The notes below the pieces were generated by a model. That model saw nothing but the letters and a program-made list of their open reading frames with translations, did not search any database and was not told the origin of the DNA. This document shows positions 24,584 to 36,506 of a stretch of DNA of 64,000 nt, piece by piece. This DNA comes from Plotosus lineatus (taxonomy: Eukaryota > Chordata > Actinopteri > Siluriformes > Plotosidae), in contig CM045751.1 in NCBI GenBank assembly GCA_024760905.1, positions 13,881,001 to 13,945,000 of the forward strand, given 5' to 3'. Both the position numbers and the translations under genes were made by a program. Numbering within the stretch: position 1 is the stretch's first letter; each line of letters starts with the position of its first letter.

Positions 24584-25114
24584 TGGGGGGGTTGTGTTTA
24601 TATCCACCTGAGGACCAAATATCTCTCGTCTCTACAAAGGTTATAAAACAAGACAACCCTTAAAAAAGTTTATTAAAAAAAAATTATAGATCCTGATTGG
24701 TCAGCAGGTGTTGATGAATTTTCTATCACGATTATGGCATTTTACCAGAGTCCCATCTTATATTGGTGGTTTTTTTTTTATTCTTATAGATTTCTTAAAG
24801 AATTTTCATAACGATGATTATTATTCGTATGTATTACATGGGAACAGTGCAAACCCTTTCATCGACTATAGGGGTTAATATTAACATTATTCAGAGTATT
24901 CTCTTGTGTTTCCTGGTCGTATATACTAAAATGTGGTTGGCTTACATTTCCTTAAGTAGTATACTACTTTAAGTTTCAAAAGTCCCCATTAATCACACAG
25001 TGCTTATAGTTGGGGTTCTCAGAGTTCACCTGACTTGTCTCTGAAATAGTAAAAATTAAAAAAAAAAAAAAATTAAAAAAAAAAAATATATATATATGTA
25101 TGTGTGTATATGTA

Positions 25115-25199
<85 letters not shown>
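24176..25199. other. Microsatellite-rich stretch
   Basis: Contains (CT)n(CA)n at about 24274-24350 and a long (GT)n at about 24441-24503. A ~50-bp spacer 'cacctgaggaccaaatgtct' is followed by another (GT)n at 24551-24581 and a second copy of the spacer. (TA)n(CA)n lies at about 25086-25200. No gene is seen. Confidence 0.7.
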
Positions 25200-25201
<2 letters not shown>

Positions 25202-25801
25202 TAGTCCTTCTAAAAAAATTTGCATATTGTGATAAAGTTCATTATTTTCTGTAATATACTGATAAAAATTAAACTTTCATATATTTTAGATTCATTGCAC
25301 ACCAACTGAAATGTTTCAGGTGTTTTATTGTTTTAATACTGATGATTTTGGCATACAGCTCATGAAAACCCCAAATCCCTATCTCAAAAAATTAACATAT
25401 TTCATCCGACCAATAAAAAATGTGTTTTTAAATACAAAAAAAAGTCAACCTTCAAATAATTATGTTCAGTTCTGCACTCAATACTTGGTCGGGAATCCTT
25501 TTGCAGAAATGACTGCTTCAGTGCGGCGTGGCATGGAGGCAATCAGCCTGTGGCACTGTTGAGGTGTTACGGAGGCCCAGGATGCTTCGATAGCAGCCTT
25601 AAGCTCATCCACAGTGTTGGGTCTGGTGTCTCTCAACTTTCTCTTCACAATATCCCACAGATTCTCTATGGGCTTCAGGTCAGGAGAGTTGGCAGGCCAA
25701 TTGAGAACAGTAATACCATAGTCAGTAAACCATTTAGCAGTGGTTTTGGCACTGTGAGCAGGTGCCAGGTCGTGCTGAAAAATGCAATCTTCATCTCCAT
25801 A
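25200..25801 (-). pseudogene. Tc1-like transposase, C-terminal 107 codons plus 3' end of element
   Basis: On the minus strand an uninterrupted frame from 25801 to the stop at 25478 encodes the C-terminal part of a Tc1/IS630-type DDE transposase. It reads CIFQHDLAPAHSAK (second catalytic Asp) and WPANSPDLKPIENLWDIVKR (catalytic Glu). Exactly 34 residues lie between that Asp and Glu, the DD34E spacing. It ends in MPRRTEAVISAKGFPTKY. The first catalytic Asp, the DNA-binding half and the 5' end are missing, with the break at about 25801. The other end of the element, 'gtccttctaaaaaaatttgc', lies near 25202 beside a (CA)n tract. The open frame suggests fairly recent decay. Confidence 0.9.
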
Positions 25802-26437
25802 AATGACACTACCCTTCAGTTACCACTTAGTGTATTGAATCACTTGATCATGATTATTATAACCACCTTTCTGTAAATAAAGTTATGCTTCAGACTCTTC
25901 ACAGCTATATGGAAAAAGAAATAACTGGCATTTGTGTCTCCCATCCAGTGTTCAAACCCATACTGTTAGGGTACAGCAACCAGTTTGGATCTATTATTGG
26001 TTATACATCAATATTATTGGGAATAAATGAATAAAGCTGCACCAGGCCTATGGACATCCTGCAGGGGAGGTGATCACTAATATGCTTGTTATTAGCAGCA
26101 GGGAGAGCAAATTAAACAATCCTTTAAGAGGTTCTGTTCACCAACACCGCATCACACAGTTTGTCTCAGAAGGCCCAATTTCCAGCACATCGGTTCTCTA
26201 GGTGCTGCCGAATGAAGACTCAGGTCTTGTGCTTCATCGAGCAGCGCAGTCAGCAATGAACAATTAGCTTAAGTTGCAGAGAATATCTTCATACCGTTTT
26301 TCTGTCTCTCATACAAATGCATAGTAAGCTGCATAATTATTGGCATCCTTGATGAAAATAAGAAAGGCTGGATTTCTGGATGTCCAGTTAATAACTCGTA
26401 CCTCCCTTTAAACCACACTTCATCTACTTCACCTGAG
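25802..26437. other. Unassigned sequence
   Basis: No gene or repeat is recognised. Confidence 0.5.
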
Positions 26438-26447
26438 GATATGTTAT

Positions 26448-26794
26448 TCATTCGTTCATTTTCTGTAATCGCTTAATCCTAATGAGGGTCACAGGGATGC
26501 TGGCACGCATCCCAGCTGACTCCGAGCGAGGGCAGAGTACACCTGGACAGCTCGCAAGGCCATCGCAGGGTGGAAAGACGCTAACGGCTATGCAGCTACT
26601 CTTGTCGAAAGTCAGCAATGGTTCTTTTATTTACATGAACCTCACACCATAGACAGTGAGAGACATGGCCGGCCTTCGATAACCCAGTTAGATGCACTGT
26701 GGGGACAGTGACAACCCGTGGAGAGTGGGGCTTGAACCTGCAACCTTAGGATGAGTGATCTAGCACCTTTACCACCAGGCCACCACTGCCCGAT
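26448..26794 (-). mobile_element. SINE A, full length with 10-bp TSD
   Basis: The duplication 'gatatgttat' lies at 26438-26447 and 26795-26804 (a longer match if one mismatch is allowed). Between them is a minus-oriented SINE A of about 347 bp, from tail 'ttcattttctgtaatcgctt' to head complement 'accaccaggccaccactgcc'. This copy defines the ends of SINE A. Confidence 0.9.
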
Positions 26795-26804
26795 GATATG
26801 TTAT

Positions 26805-26994
26805 ATAGACTATTAATCCATTTCTGTGTTCAAAATCATTTTTAAGGGTTATTCTGATTAATGATTTCACTTAAGCTCTTCAAATTTCAGTAATGGATCC
26901 ACCTCCATCCAGCTCCTAAGTGCAGATGAAATAAGCAAAAAAAGGATCTAAATGGGAATATCACAAACCATATTTTCTCCCTTTCTCTTTTTCA

Positions 26995-27028
<34 letters not shown>

Positions 27029-27605
27029 ATATTTCAGAATTGTTGCTTCATGAGATTGAGCTAAAATTATTACATAACGATGACTAACATGCTGAAAGAG
27101 CACTCTTTAATGCAAGACAATTATAAAGTTTAAAAAGGAAAAATAGTTTATGATCCTCCAGCACCAAACCAGTCACATGGGTCAATAAAGATAAAAGATT
27201 TCATCTTATCTGAAAGGTTATGCATATCCTTTTTGGTAAGACAAATCTGACCATGATGAGAACAAATGAATTTTTAACTACAAGGTTTATTGAAAAATCT
27301 TTTAAAATGGAAAAAAAATGCATATCTGTTTCCATTCATTCATTCATTCAATCCTAGCAAGGGTTGGACACGTGCCGTCTCCATTTTTCTATAATTTTCA
27401 GTTTGAAAGTATGATTTGACAGAAAAAAAAAATTGAATTTATTTTAAGGATTTTAGCACATCTTATCCAGCCAATAGTTATGGAGGCCATTGTATATGAT
27501 GCTCTGGAGTTTATTATGGAAACATATTTCCCCCCACACCTGAACAGAACAGCGGGCCACCTCCTTCACCCAGGTGTGCCCCAAGGCCGCGACCTGCCAG
27601 TCAGA
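26805..27605. other. Unassigned sequence with (CA)n
   Basis: A (CA)n tract lies at about 26996-27027. Otherwise nothing is recognised. Confidence 0.5.
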
Positions 27606-27955
27606 CGAGGGCAGTGGTGGCCTGGTGATTAAAGTGCTGGATCACTGATCCTAAGGTTGGGGGTTGAAGCCCTACACTCAATAGGTTGTCCGTCGTCACC
27701 CCCCCCCCCCCCCCCCCACCATGCAACGAACTTGGTTATCAAAGGCTGGCCATGTCTCTATGGTGCGAATGTGTAAAAGAACCATTGCTGACTTTTGACA
27801 AAAGTAGGCTGCATAGCCGTCAGCATGTTTCTGCCCTGCAATGGTCTTGCGAGCTGTCCAGGGTGTACTCTGCCCTCGTCCAGAGTCAGCTGGGATAGGC
27901 ACCAGCCTCCCTGCGACCCTAATTTGGATTAAGCTGTAACAGAAAATGAATGAGT
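27606..27955 (+). repeat. SINE A copy
   Basis: The head 'gggcagtggtggcctggtga' is followed by a decayed B box ('gggttgaagccc'). A C18 run at about 27700-27718 expands the body. The tail reads 'aatttggattaagctgtaac' then 'gaaaatgaatgag'. Confidence 0.88.
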
Positions 27956-27984
27956 GTGTATCTTTATGGATTATTTCACCCAAA

Positions 27985-28212
27985 TGAGGATGGGTTTCCC
28001 CTTTGGAGCCTGCCTGGTTCCTCTCAAGGTTTCTTCTTCGCGTCTACTGAGGGAGTTTTTTCTTGCCACCGTCACCACGGGTGACGCTCATCAGATCATC
28101 ATTATAGAAAATGTTTAAATTCTCTTATGTTGTAAACACCTACTTTTACTGTGTAAAGCTGCTCTGTGACAATGTCACTTGTAAAAACACAATAAAAATA
28201 AAAGTGAATTGA
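27985..28212 (+). repeat. 3' end of another LINE-like dispersed repeat
   Basis: The sequence 'ctggttcctctcaaggtttc', 'gggagttttttcttgccacc' and 'gtaaagctgctctgtgacaa', ending with 'aaagtgaattgaattgaata', matches a terminal repeat I recognise as common in teleosts, probably a LINE 3' UTR. A minus-strand fragment of it lies at 50283. I cannot name the family with certainty. Confidence 0.6.
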
Positions 28213-29162
28213 ATTGAATATTCGTTTTCAAACAAGGAACTTGTAGGAAGTAGCAAATAGGGCAAGTTTCTGTTTTTTTAATTATTTTTCTCTACTCCAG
28301 GAGTCATATTTCAGGCTTGCTTATGGACATTTTAACTGGCAATCTGTCGTCTTCATCAACAAGATTTAAATATATTATCATAGGGACTTTTTAATTTATA
28401 GAAAAAATAAATAAATCAATAAAAAAAAAAAATCTGTCAGTTTGAGTGTTTAAGCTTGCTAGAAGATCTTCAATGGTCTTGGTCGAAATAACCATAGTAT
28501 AGACTGAAATATATCACTTTAAAAAAACAACACAATGCATCAGTAACCCACTGCCACAATTCAGCTCAGGATTTGGAGTTTTTACTTCCATGCAGTTCAA
28601 TTTGTTTTCATAATTATACTGATATAGTTCACAACCAAAAGTTTAATTTTGTCTCATATCCCTTGGTGAAGTTTGTGAGTTTCTCGAAGGAGGAGCATTT
28701 CAAACTCTTGCTCATGCTATGTGACAAGAAGGCACAGGAAAGCACTGTCTCTCCTCTCCTGCATGTAATTAACTCACAGAACCCAAACAATTGATTGGTC
28801 GCACTGTGATTGACAGGAGAGAGTGATTCTGGACATGGATGGCTGGTACTATCCAGATTCAAATTCTTCCAACTTCTGATGGTTTTGCCAAGTAGGCAAA
28901 TCTTCCACATAACTTCTGTTATTTTCTTTTATGTTAAGGTTACACTATGGTGCATATATTACCTGACCTGTGCAGGTGAAAATGCGTATGTGTCATAGAT
29001 AATAATGTTACATGTATGGAGCCAAATATTTGAGTTTCTGGAGATTGAGAGTAATTCAAAAATTATATTCTTCAAAATATCAATAATTTTTTATATGTTT
29101 TGTTTGTTTGTTTTTTGTAAGATATGGTCTTTCCTTTTCAATATCCTTTTAATTCGACTAAA
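28213..29162. other. Unassigned AT-rich sequence
   Basis: No gene or repeat is recognised. Confidence 0.5.
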
Positions 29163-29492
29163 AGTAAGTGTGGGTGGTATGGTGAGGTAGTGGTTAGCAC
29201 AATTGCCTTGCAGCAAGAAGATCCTGGGTTCAATTCCTGTGTGGAGTTTACATGTTCTCCTTGTGCTCCTATAGCTTTCCTCCTACAGTCCAAAGACACA
29301 TACATTAGAGATAATTGGCTGTTCCAAATTTGCCCCAAGTTGTGGATATGGGTGTAAATGATTGTGTGTTGGTGTGTGTGTATGTGTGTGTGTGATCGTG
29401 GTGTACCCTGCCATTGCCTGCCATTGTATCGACCCAGATGGGCACAACCTTCCTGCAACCAAAATAGAATCAAGCATCTCGGTGAATGATTA
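29163..29492 (+). repeat. SINE M (Mermaid-like), near full length
   Basis: The tRNA-like head has A box region 'ggtgaggtagtggttagcac' and B box 'tgggttcaattcc'. It is followed by 'gtgtggagtttacatgttct', 'ccaaagacacatacattaga' and 'cctgccattgtatcgaccca'. A (GT)n tract sits inside at about 29366-29394. The tail resembles SINE A type ('caaccaaaatagaatcaagc'). Confidence 0.85.
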
Positions 29493-29499
29493 ATCCATT

Positions 29500-29640
29500 C
29501 ATTAATTCATTTTCTGAACCGCTTAATCCTAATTAGGGTCACAGGGAGGCTGGCTCCCATGTCAGCCATCTCTGTGCGAGGGTGGGGTGCACCTTGGACA
29601 GCTCACCAGGCCACAACAGGGCTGAATGAATAAATGAATG
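29500..29640 (-). repeat. SINE A-type tail, truncated copy
   Basis: Minus-oriented tail and part of the body: 'ttcattttctgaaccgctta', 'gggtcacagggaggctggct', 'cttggacagctcaccaggcc', then a (GAAT)n end. The head is missing. Confidence 0.7.
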
Positions 29641-29684
29641 AATAAAAGTGAGTGTTAAATTGTGAATAATTGAAACCTACATTA

Positions 29685-29957
29685 ATCCTAATTAGGGTTG
29701 TATGGAGGCTGGGTACACCCTGAACAGCTCACCAGTCCATTGCCGGGCAACACACATACAACATTGACATTCACACATCGGGGTGACTGGAAACAGCCAA
29801 TTAGCCTGTACTGTGCATGTCTTTGGACTGTGGAAGGAAACCTGAGTACCTGGAGCAAAAACATTCAAGGACATGGAAAACATGCAGGCCAAGGAATCAA
29901 ACCCAGGCCTTCTTGCTGTGAGACAGACATGCTAACCCCTGCACCACTTTGCCATCG
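29685..29957 (-). repeat. SINE M (Mermaid-like) copy
   Basis: Minus-oriented. The tail begins 'taatcctaattagggttgta' and the body contains 'gccaattagcctgtactgtg' and 'catgtctttggactgtggaa'. The head end reads 'acatgctaacccctgcacca'. Confidence 0.8.
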
Positions 29958-30525
29958 CTAATTGAAACCTATATTAATGTTTATTTGATTTACTTTAGCT
30001 TAGTTTACTTTACATTTCCAGCCTCTCCCCTGAAATCAACTGGGATTGACGCCAGCTTCTCTGTGATCCTGGTGGATAATCTCATTAGATAATGGGTGGA
30101 TTTATGTTTACAGCATTTAACAGCTCCAGTGTCTACAGAAATACTTTGTAGTCTCAGTCAATGACATACTCATTTCTAACAGCTGGGAGATTTAACATAT
30201 AAGCTTATAATACTGACATAATTTCCATGATGTGTGAAATATCTCTTCTAATAGGGATGGAAATTTTATTATTATGAAATTATGTGTATGCGTTTTTGTT
30301 TTTTTGTTTGTTTTTGTTTTTGGACACCAAATATTGCAATCATTAGTGCTGGAATGTGCACATATCTGATTTTAGAAAACACTACTAAAGTCACGTAAAT
30401 AAGTGAATAGTATGGACAATGGGTTACATGGACATAGACTAATGGAATTATGTGAAGTGCTATCAAGCAAAAATCCTGCAGGGGAGCTTAAACAAAACAC
30501 ATTTCAGGGGCACAGTGGTGTACTC
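29958..30525. other. Unassigned sequence
   Basis: A short 'cctgaaatcaactgggattg' piece near 30028 resembles a SINE body scrap. Nothing else is recognised. Confidence 0.45.
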
Positions 30526-30850
30526 GGGCAGAGGTGGCCCGGTGGTAAGGCGCTGGATTACTGATTCCAAAGGTCAGGGATTCAAGCCCCACTTGAAAAT
30601 GGGTTGTCACTGCTCTCCCTTCAGTGCAGCTAACTGGGTTATCAAAGGACGGCTCGTTGTCTTTGGTGTGAGGTATTTGAAAGAACCATTGCTGACTTTC
30701 ATTAAGAGTAGCTGCATAGCCGTGAGTGTGTTTCTGCTCTGCAATGGCCTGGAAAGTTGTCCAGGGTGTACTCACCCAGAGTTGGCAAAGATGGTGTCTG
30801 CCTCCCTGCAACACTAAATAGGATTAAATTAAGAGGTTCTGGAAATGAAT
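30526..30850 (+). repeat. SINE A copy
   Basis: Head 'gggcagaggtggcccggtgg' with B box 'ggattcaagcccc', body 'aaccattgctgactttcatt', and a decayed type A tail ('ctaaataggattaaattaag'). Confidence 0.85.
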
Positions 30851-31021
30851 TAGTGAATGAGGTACCACATGTAACTTGTGCGGTTTGGTTTCAACCATGT
30901 CTTTGGTCTCACACTAGAACTAATGTAAGCAATTTGCAGATTGTTTTTGTGGTCTTTGTTGGATGTAGCTGTGTGCGAGCCTCTCTGCCACCCTAATAAG
31001 GATTAAGTGGAAATGAATGAG

Positions 31022-31225
31022 TGGTGTACTCATTAGCACTTATGTCACGGTGCAAAGGTCCAGCTCCATAGTTGGCATGAACATTTCTGTGTGGAGTTTG
31101 CATGTTCTCCCTGCGCTTGCATGGGCTACGTCTGAGTAGTCCAGCTTCCTCCTATAGCCCAAAATGACATGCCTATTAGATTAATTGGCCATTATAGCGA
31201 TCCCTTAGGTGTGAATGGTTCTTTC
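31022..31225 (+). repeat. SINE M fragment
   Basis: Body segments 'tgtgtggagtttgcatgttc' and 'gattaattggccattatagc' are present. The head is heavily decayed. A SINE A-type tail ('aataaggattaagtgg') lies just upstream at about 30990-31015. Confidence 0.65.
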
Positions 31226-31687
31226 AGGGTAAACAGTATGGACAATAATTCAAAGTGTTATTAGCAAAGATTTATATAAAATATCTATTCATCTATTATC
31301 TATACCGCTTTTCTGCACAAAAGGTTCTCATCAACTGTCAGAAACTTCTTACTATGAGACGATCTCGTGCCACACCACAGTACTGCACCTTTTATTCTAT
31401 CATTTTTATTTAGTTTGTAAGATGTCATTTGTTTTTGTGTTGTCTAAAGCTCAGTATGGCAAATATAAGACTTTAGATCTGTTTTTGTAGTACGATGGCA
31501 GGTGTCGGAAAACAGACCGATTTCTTCATATCCCATATTCTGATGCAACAGCTCAGTGACACAGTTAATATTTAGATGCAACATGTGCATCATGTGTGCT
31601 GTTCTGAAAATAAACCCACATCTGCATGCGAGACCAAAGCCCGAGCAACATGGTGCAATGGCAGAGTTTTTTTCTTAACCTATATTG

Positions 31688-31738
<51 letters not shown>

Positions 31739-31745
31739 GCACGCA
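31226..31745. other. Unassigned sequence with (TA)n
   Basis: A (TA)n(CA)n microsatellite lies at about 31687-31740. No gene is seen. Confidence 0.5.
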
Positions 31746-32494
31746 CAGTGGTACCTCACTTTACGAAATAAATCCGTTCCAGAGCTGTTTTCGTAACCTG
31801 CATTTTTCGTAAGTTGAATCACATTTTACATGTAAAACGTGTGATTCATTCCAAGGCTCCCAATACTACCCCCTGAAGCCTTTAAAAAGTATAAAGCATA
31901 CCTTTTAAGACCTCCTTCTGCTTCAATATCGTACCGATGGTAGACGGGTTTGGCCATATTCCTTTGTGATATCACTTGAGCCCGTTTCTTCTCTTCATTC
32001 GCACTGGAAATCACACATGTTGACCATGTCTTCTTAGCAGAGTTATAATCTTACAAATGTTTATGGACGGTTAAATCCTGAGTCAAGAAATAAAGCATAA
32101 AACAAGATTAGCTCTGTCCTTTACACAAAAAGCATCATGGTGGATTCAGCTCTATAATAGTCAATGGGAGGTAGATGCGTCATTCCTCCTAGGCAATGGG
32201 ATCCCTGTCCAAGCTGGCACTTGAGTGAAGGCAACATGAACGACAGCTCAGTTGTCAGCCAATGGGAGGCCAGCGGGATGGGATGTTTGAACGTCATTGA
32301 TGGGAGAGCAGCTCGTGCATTGTTTGAATGTTTGAATGGCGTTTTTTAATGTTTGAATGGCGCATTTTAATTTTTAAGATGGCGTTTTCGTAACATGAAC
32401 TCGTTTCGTATCCTGAGACAAAAATTTTAGGAAAATGCTTTTCGTAACCTGAATTTTTCGTTCAGTGAGACTTTCGTAAGGTGAGGCACCATTG
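31746..32494. mobile_element. Tigger-like TIR element (CAGTGGTACCTCACTTTACGA family)
   Basis: A 749-bp element has left end 'cagtggtacctcactttacg' and right end 'cgtaaggtgaggcaccattg', which are inverted repeats. TA follows on the right. 'ttttcgtaacctg' motifs recur inside both ends, as sub-terminal repeats. No intact ORF is present. Confidence 0.8.
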
Positions 32495-32932
32495 TACACT
32501 CATGCCTCAGTTTTACGGACTTCACTTTAACAGATTTCGGTTGCAACGGACAAAATCTGTAGCTTTCGACTAGTCTGGATCGTCCGGACGCGGGCCGTTG
32601 TTCCCGAATGTGACCGCCAGATGACCGGACTGGCTTGAAAAAATCTCGCGCATATAAATATTCATCTATTTTCAATGCCACGTCACTGTGGCGCGAAGCG
32701 GAGAGCCAATCCTTTCTGTATGCGGGCAGGTCCGATACCTTGAAACTCTAATTTTATTGGACTCACACGCTGCAATGTTTATGTGACAGGACGTGCGTCC
32801 CAAGTTTTGGCAATCAGCTGCCCTGCGGGTTGAAGTTTTTCCATGTCTGTCCATTTGTGTTTGCTTACCAGCTGTGCTTGGCTTCGTGGAAATGAGCTGA
32901 TCAAAATGAGGGAAATGTACCTCTTTATATAC

Positions 32933-32935
<3 letters not shown>
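32495..32935. other. Possible second TIR element fragment abutting the previous one
   Basis: Right after the element, 'catgcctcagttttacggac' resembles the start of another element of the same broad type, but I find no matching right end. The stretch is GC-richer than its surroundings. No gene is recognised. Confidence 0.4.
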
Positions 32936-32994
<59 letters not shown>

Positions 32995-32995
32995 A
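32936..32995. repeat. (TA)n(CA)n microsatellite
   Basis: Perfect (TA)n of about 36 bp is followed by (CA)n of about 20 bp. Confidence 0.95.
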
Positions 32996-35394
32996 TTTAA
33001 ATGTCCCTGAAACAATGCAATGGATGAGTCGGACCTTTTATATTTGTTATGTTTTAAAAAAGCATCTGGCCTCACATTTTATCACATAAAATCATTTAAT
33101 TCTTCAAGGATTATTCAAGCATCACACATCACAGTGAGTTCACTACAGAAATCCATCCACCTACATAGCCATCCTAAGTGCAGAAAAACAAAACAGAATA
33201 ATGATTCGAATGTACTCACCATTATACCAGTTCTCTTTCTCTTGTATAAAAAATCTCCAGAATTATTTGGCAGCCTTGAGCCAAAACTACATATAATGTG
33301 CATAATGATATTCTGATCATAAAGGTAGAATATTAAGTAGAACAAAAGAATTGGCACTCCATCACCCTCACTCTTCTGGAGACAATAACAACATTGACCC
33401 TTTTCTGGTGATCCCCAAATTTTGAAAACCTTAGCAGAATGATTAATCTAGTCCTTCTTACTGTTTTTTTGTGAGTTTAAATATGAAACAGAACTTCATC
33501 CTAAATGGTTAAGCACTGCAATTGTACCCCAGAATGACTCTTTGGGGAAATCTCTGGAGACAAAAACAGCATTGAGTCTTTTCTTCTGATGCCTAAAATT
33601 TAAAAATATCTAGGGAAATTTTGTCTTTGTCCTTTTTATTGTCAGTCGGAAACACTAACACTGATATAATCTGTGTATGCGCTTTGTATTAACCATTTAG
33701 TAATAAGTATTTGAAACTTAAAAAAATTCTAAAGCAGTTTAAACCTGAAGGGCATGTTCTTAGCTATGAATTTCGAATTACTGCAGCTTGACTGAGCAGA
33801 AACATCTGTTATAAAATCTTCATTACTTCATGCAGACCAAGGGCATTTCCTCCTTCACTCTTACAGCACTTCATAAATTCACAAAACTTTTTTTTTTTTT
33901 TTTGCTAAAAAAAAAAAAAAAAAAAAAAGACACCTCATCATATTCTTGCAAATCAATCTATCTGAACTCTTGTGTGTTTGTGTTGTCTAAATTTTCCAAG
34001 TATGAAAGAAACACAGCAGCTTCTTTGGAGCCAGTCGCACCCACTGCTGCCGAGAGTCACATGCCACTTCCTCTGCTTCATCTCCGAACCATGCAGAGCA
34101 ACTCGCATCCCACTTCTTCCCTTTAAACCATAATTTCTGCACCAGTGTCATCTCATTACAGGGGAATTTTTCCTTTTAATGTAATGCCAAAAATTGCAGT
34201 TACCACAACTTTCAACTTTTAATGACTGTAACTCTCAACAAAAAGGAGAAAAACAACACGGTCAGCTTGTTTTGTTTTAGAATTTCAGAATGAAAGTATA
34301 TTCATGATGTGTAAATGAGCGCATTGTTTTAGATTTCATCATTTGTGACCAAATTGTAAAAAATAAATAAATAAGTCCATTTGATATGAATGAAAAGAAT
34401 GTATAAGGTGCTTCATGGAAACATAAATAACAAAAATATGCGTAGTAGACTAATTGACTAGGCGTGAGTGTGAACGTAAACGGTTGCTCATGCGTTGGCT
34501 CTGCGATGGTCTGGCGAGCAAGTTCCGTGGCCAGGACTGTAAGCTGGTAGTCCTGATTACGTCGAGGGGCATCTCTGCTCTCTGGAAGTGATGGGGTGGT
34601 TGGGCTTAAAACAAAGAAAACAAAGAAATGAATTGAGAACACCAGGTGCATGTTCAGTGACTATCTGATCTTAATATGAGATGCTTTGCTTGAAATAACA
34701 AAAAGTGTAACACTTGAAACTTGCACCGAGAAATGATAGCATAAGAACATGATAAAACAATATAATGATTATTCACTCATAGCAGGCTTATTCACAGACT
34801 TTTTACGGCTTACTGAAATAAAAGAAGAGGTATTTACACATTGTTGATTGAGATTGATGTGCATAAACCAAGGAGAAAATGCCAAATGAAGTCATAGAGG
34901 AAGTAAGTGCTTAAATAAATGCTATTTCTTATTAAATCCTCCCACCATGACCGAGAAATAAACGGAATCAGCGTATAGAAAAATTACATCATTAGGGGTG
35001 GATGATGTCAAAATTAGGGCGGTATCAGGGATGACCGAGACATAATGGGAAAGAGCAAAATGTATGTAAATATAGTTTGGAGGAGCCAAATTGACTCAAA
35101 ACTAGAAAATGAAGGGAAAATGGGTTAGCATGGTCATATTAAAATGGGAGGTGCCATCAGGTGCAAAGAGAATATAACTCGGGGAACTTTTGAGAGATTT
35201 TTAGACTCAGCTGACTCTCTTCAGGAATGCATGTTGGGTGGATTGCTGAATAAAGAATTGCATTCTTCTTGTCATCCAGTTTGATTGAATATTTTATTTG
35301 ATTTTTGGTTACATGAGAAAAGAAAGACTGTGAAAAATTGGGATCTACAACGACTCTGTGACATGCCTGCTCAGAAAAGTGTCTGAGTTTCTAA
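32996..35394. other. Long unassigned AT-rich stretch
   Basis: Around 33360-33620 there are two loosely similar segments ('ggagacaataacaacattga' and 'ggagacaaaaacagcattga', each followed by 'ttttct'), an old tandem duplication about 190 bp apart. A T17/A20 inversion lies at about 33890-33929. A SINE M scrap ('ctctgcgatggtctggcgag') is at about 34499. No gene is seen. Confidence 0.5.
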
Positions 35395-35465
35395 CATCAG
35401 CTTAGATGATCGGTAGCCTCCTCGTGACCCTAATTAGGATCAAGCATCTTCGAAAATGAATTAAT
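35395..35465 (+). repeat. SINE A tail, solitary
   Basis: 'cgtgaccctaattaggatca' with a short A-rich end. The 5' part is absent. Confidence 0.65.
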
Positions 35466-36136
35466 TAATGAAACTTAAAACGTTAGCAGAAAACTCAGTA
35501 GCGTTGGCTTTAATAATAACGAGAATTCCGCTGCATTGTCTTTTTTTTTTTTTAGATTTTTCCACAGTTTACGTGGAAAAAGATCTCTGTGCTCCAAATT
35601 GTTTGTAACTCTTCCCAAAGTCTGTCTACCGGGGGAACATTCTTATGTTATCAATTTATGAATGAATGCGATTCCATATACATTCAAGTGGATCTCATAT
35701 TTTGTTCTGGACATATCCATCCAGAAGGAGGCCCTGTGGCAGACCCGTTGAATACACGTTGAATATCTCTTGACCGATTTGGAAACGAATCAGAATCCTT
35801 CCGAAGGAGTGAGTGCAGTTGCTTGGGAAAGGCGTGTCTGGACTACCCTGCTTGACTACCCTGCACTCCCTAGAGGGTCGACGTTGAAGTTGTGGCCATT
35901 TTGTTTACCCAGAGAACTGTTAATTTTTTCCAACAAAACAATGGGCATAGTGCAATATAAATATAATATAATATAATATAATATAATATAATATAGTGCA
36001 ATTTCATTTATTGCGGTTATCTACTGACTTATTTATTGTAATACCGCATTATTATTATTGCTGTGGCGACTCCTGAAAAAGGGAAAAAGCCGAAAGGAAA
36101 AGAAGAAGATTATTATTATTATTATTACTTTTATTA

Positions 36137-36168
<32 letters not shown>
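35466..36168. other. Unassigned sequence, (TATAA)n, SINE B/LINE tail scrap, (ATT)n
   Basis: Perfect (TATAA)n lies at about 35955-35995. A fragment of the SINE B/LINE 3' tail lies at about 36061-36106 ('ctgtggcgactcctgaaaaa'). (ATT)n follows at 36107-36168. No gene is seen. Confidence 0.6.
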
Positions 36169-36179
36169 ATTGTTTACTG

Positions 36180-36495
36180 AGAGGTGGTGTAGTGGTTAGC
36201 ACGTCCGCCTCACAGCAAGAAGGCCTGGGTTCGATTCCTGGCCTGGGCGTTTCTGTGTGGAGTTTGCATGTTCTCCCCGTGCTTGCGTGGGTTTCCTCCG
36301 GGTGCTCCGGTTTCCTCCCACAATCCAAAGACATGCACAGTAGGTTAATTGGCCGTTCTAAATTGCCCATGGGTTTGCATGGTAGCTAACGACCTGAAGA
36401 GAGATGGGCGCCGCCAGGCCAAAATCAGCCCAAGTCTCGCCATGAAGGCACCCCAACAACATCCCCGGATGTGAAGGGATAAGTGAAGTGAAGTG
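36180..36495 (+). mobile_element. SINE M, full length, 11-bp TSD, unusual tail
   Basis: The duplication 'attgtttactg' lies at 36169-36179 and 36496-36506, fixing a 316-bp element. The head has A box region 'gtggtgtagtggttagcacg' and B box 'gggttcgattcctgg'. The body contains 'gtgtggagtttgcatgttct', 'gtttcctccgggtgctccgg' and 'caatccaaagacatgcacag'. The 3' part ('ccaggccaaaatcagcccaa', 'ccccggatgtgaagggataa') differs from the other copies and ends in (AAGTG)n. Confidence 0.93.
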
Positions 36496-36506
36496 ATTGT
36501 TTACTG

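Noticed and set aside
34277..34651. 124-codon minus-strand open frame
   Set aside because: Part of it overlaps a SINE M scrap, the composition is low-complexity Phe/Tyr, and there is no family motif.
36180..36260. A tRNA gene suggested by A and B box sequences
   Set aside because: The cloverleaf is not complete and the sequence continues into a SINE body. The same holds for all SINE A, B, C, D and M heads. They are tRNA-derived, not functional tRNAs.
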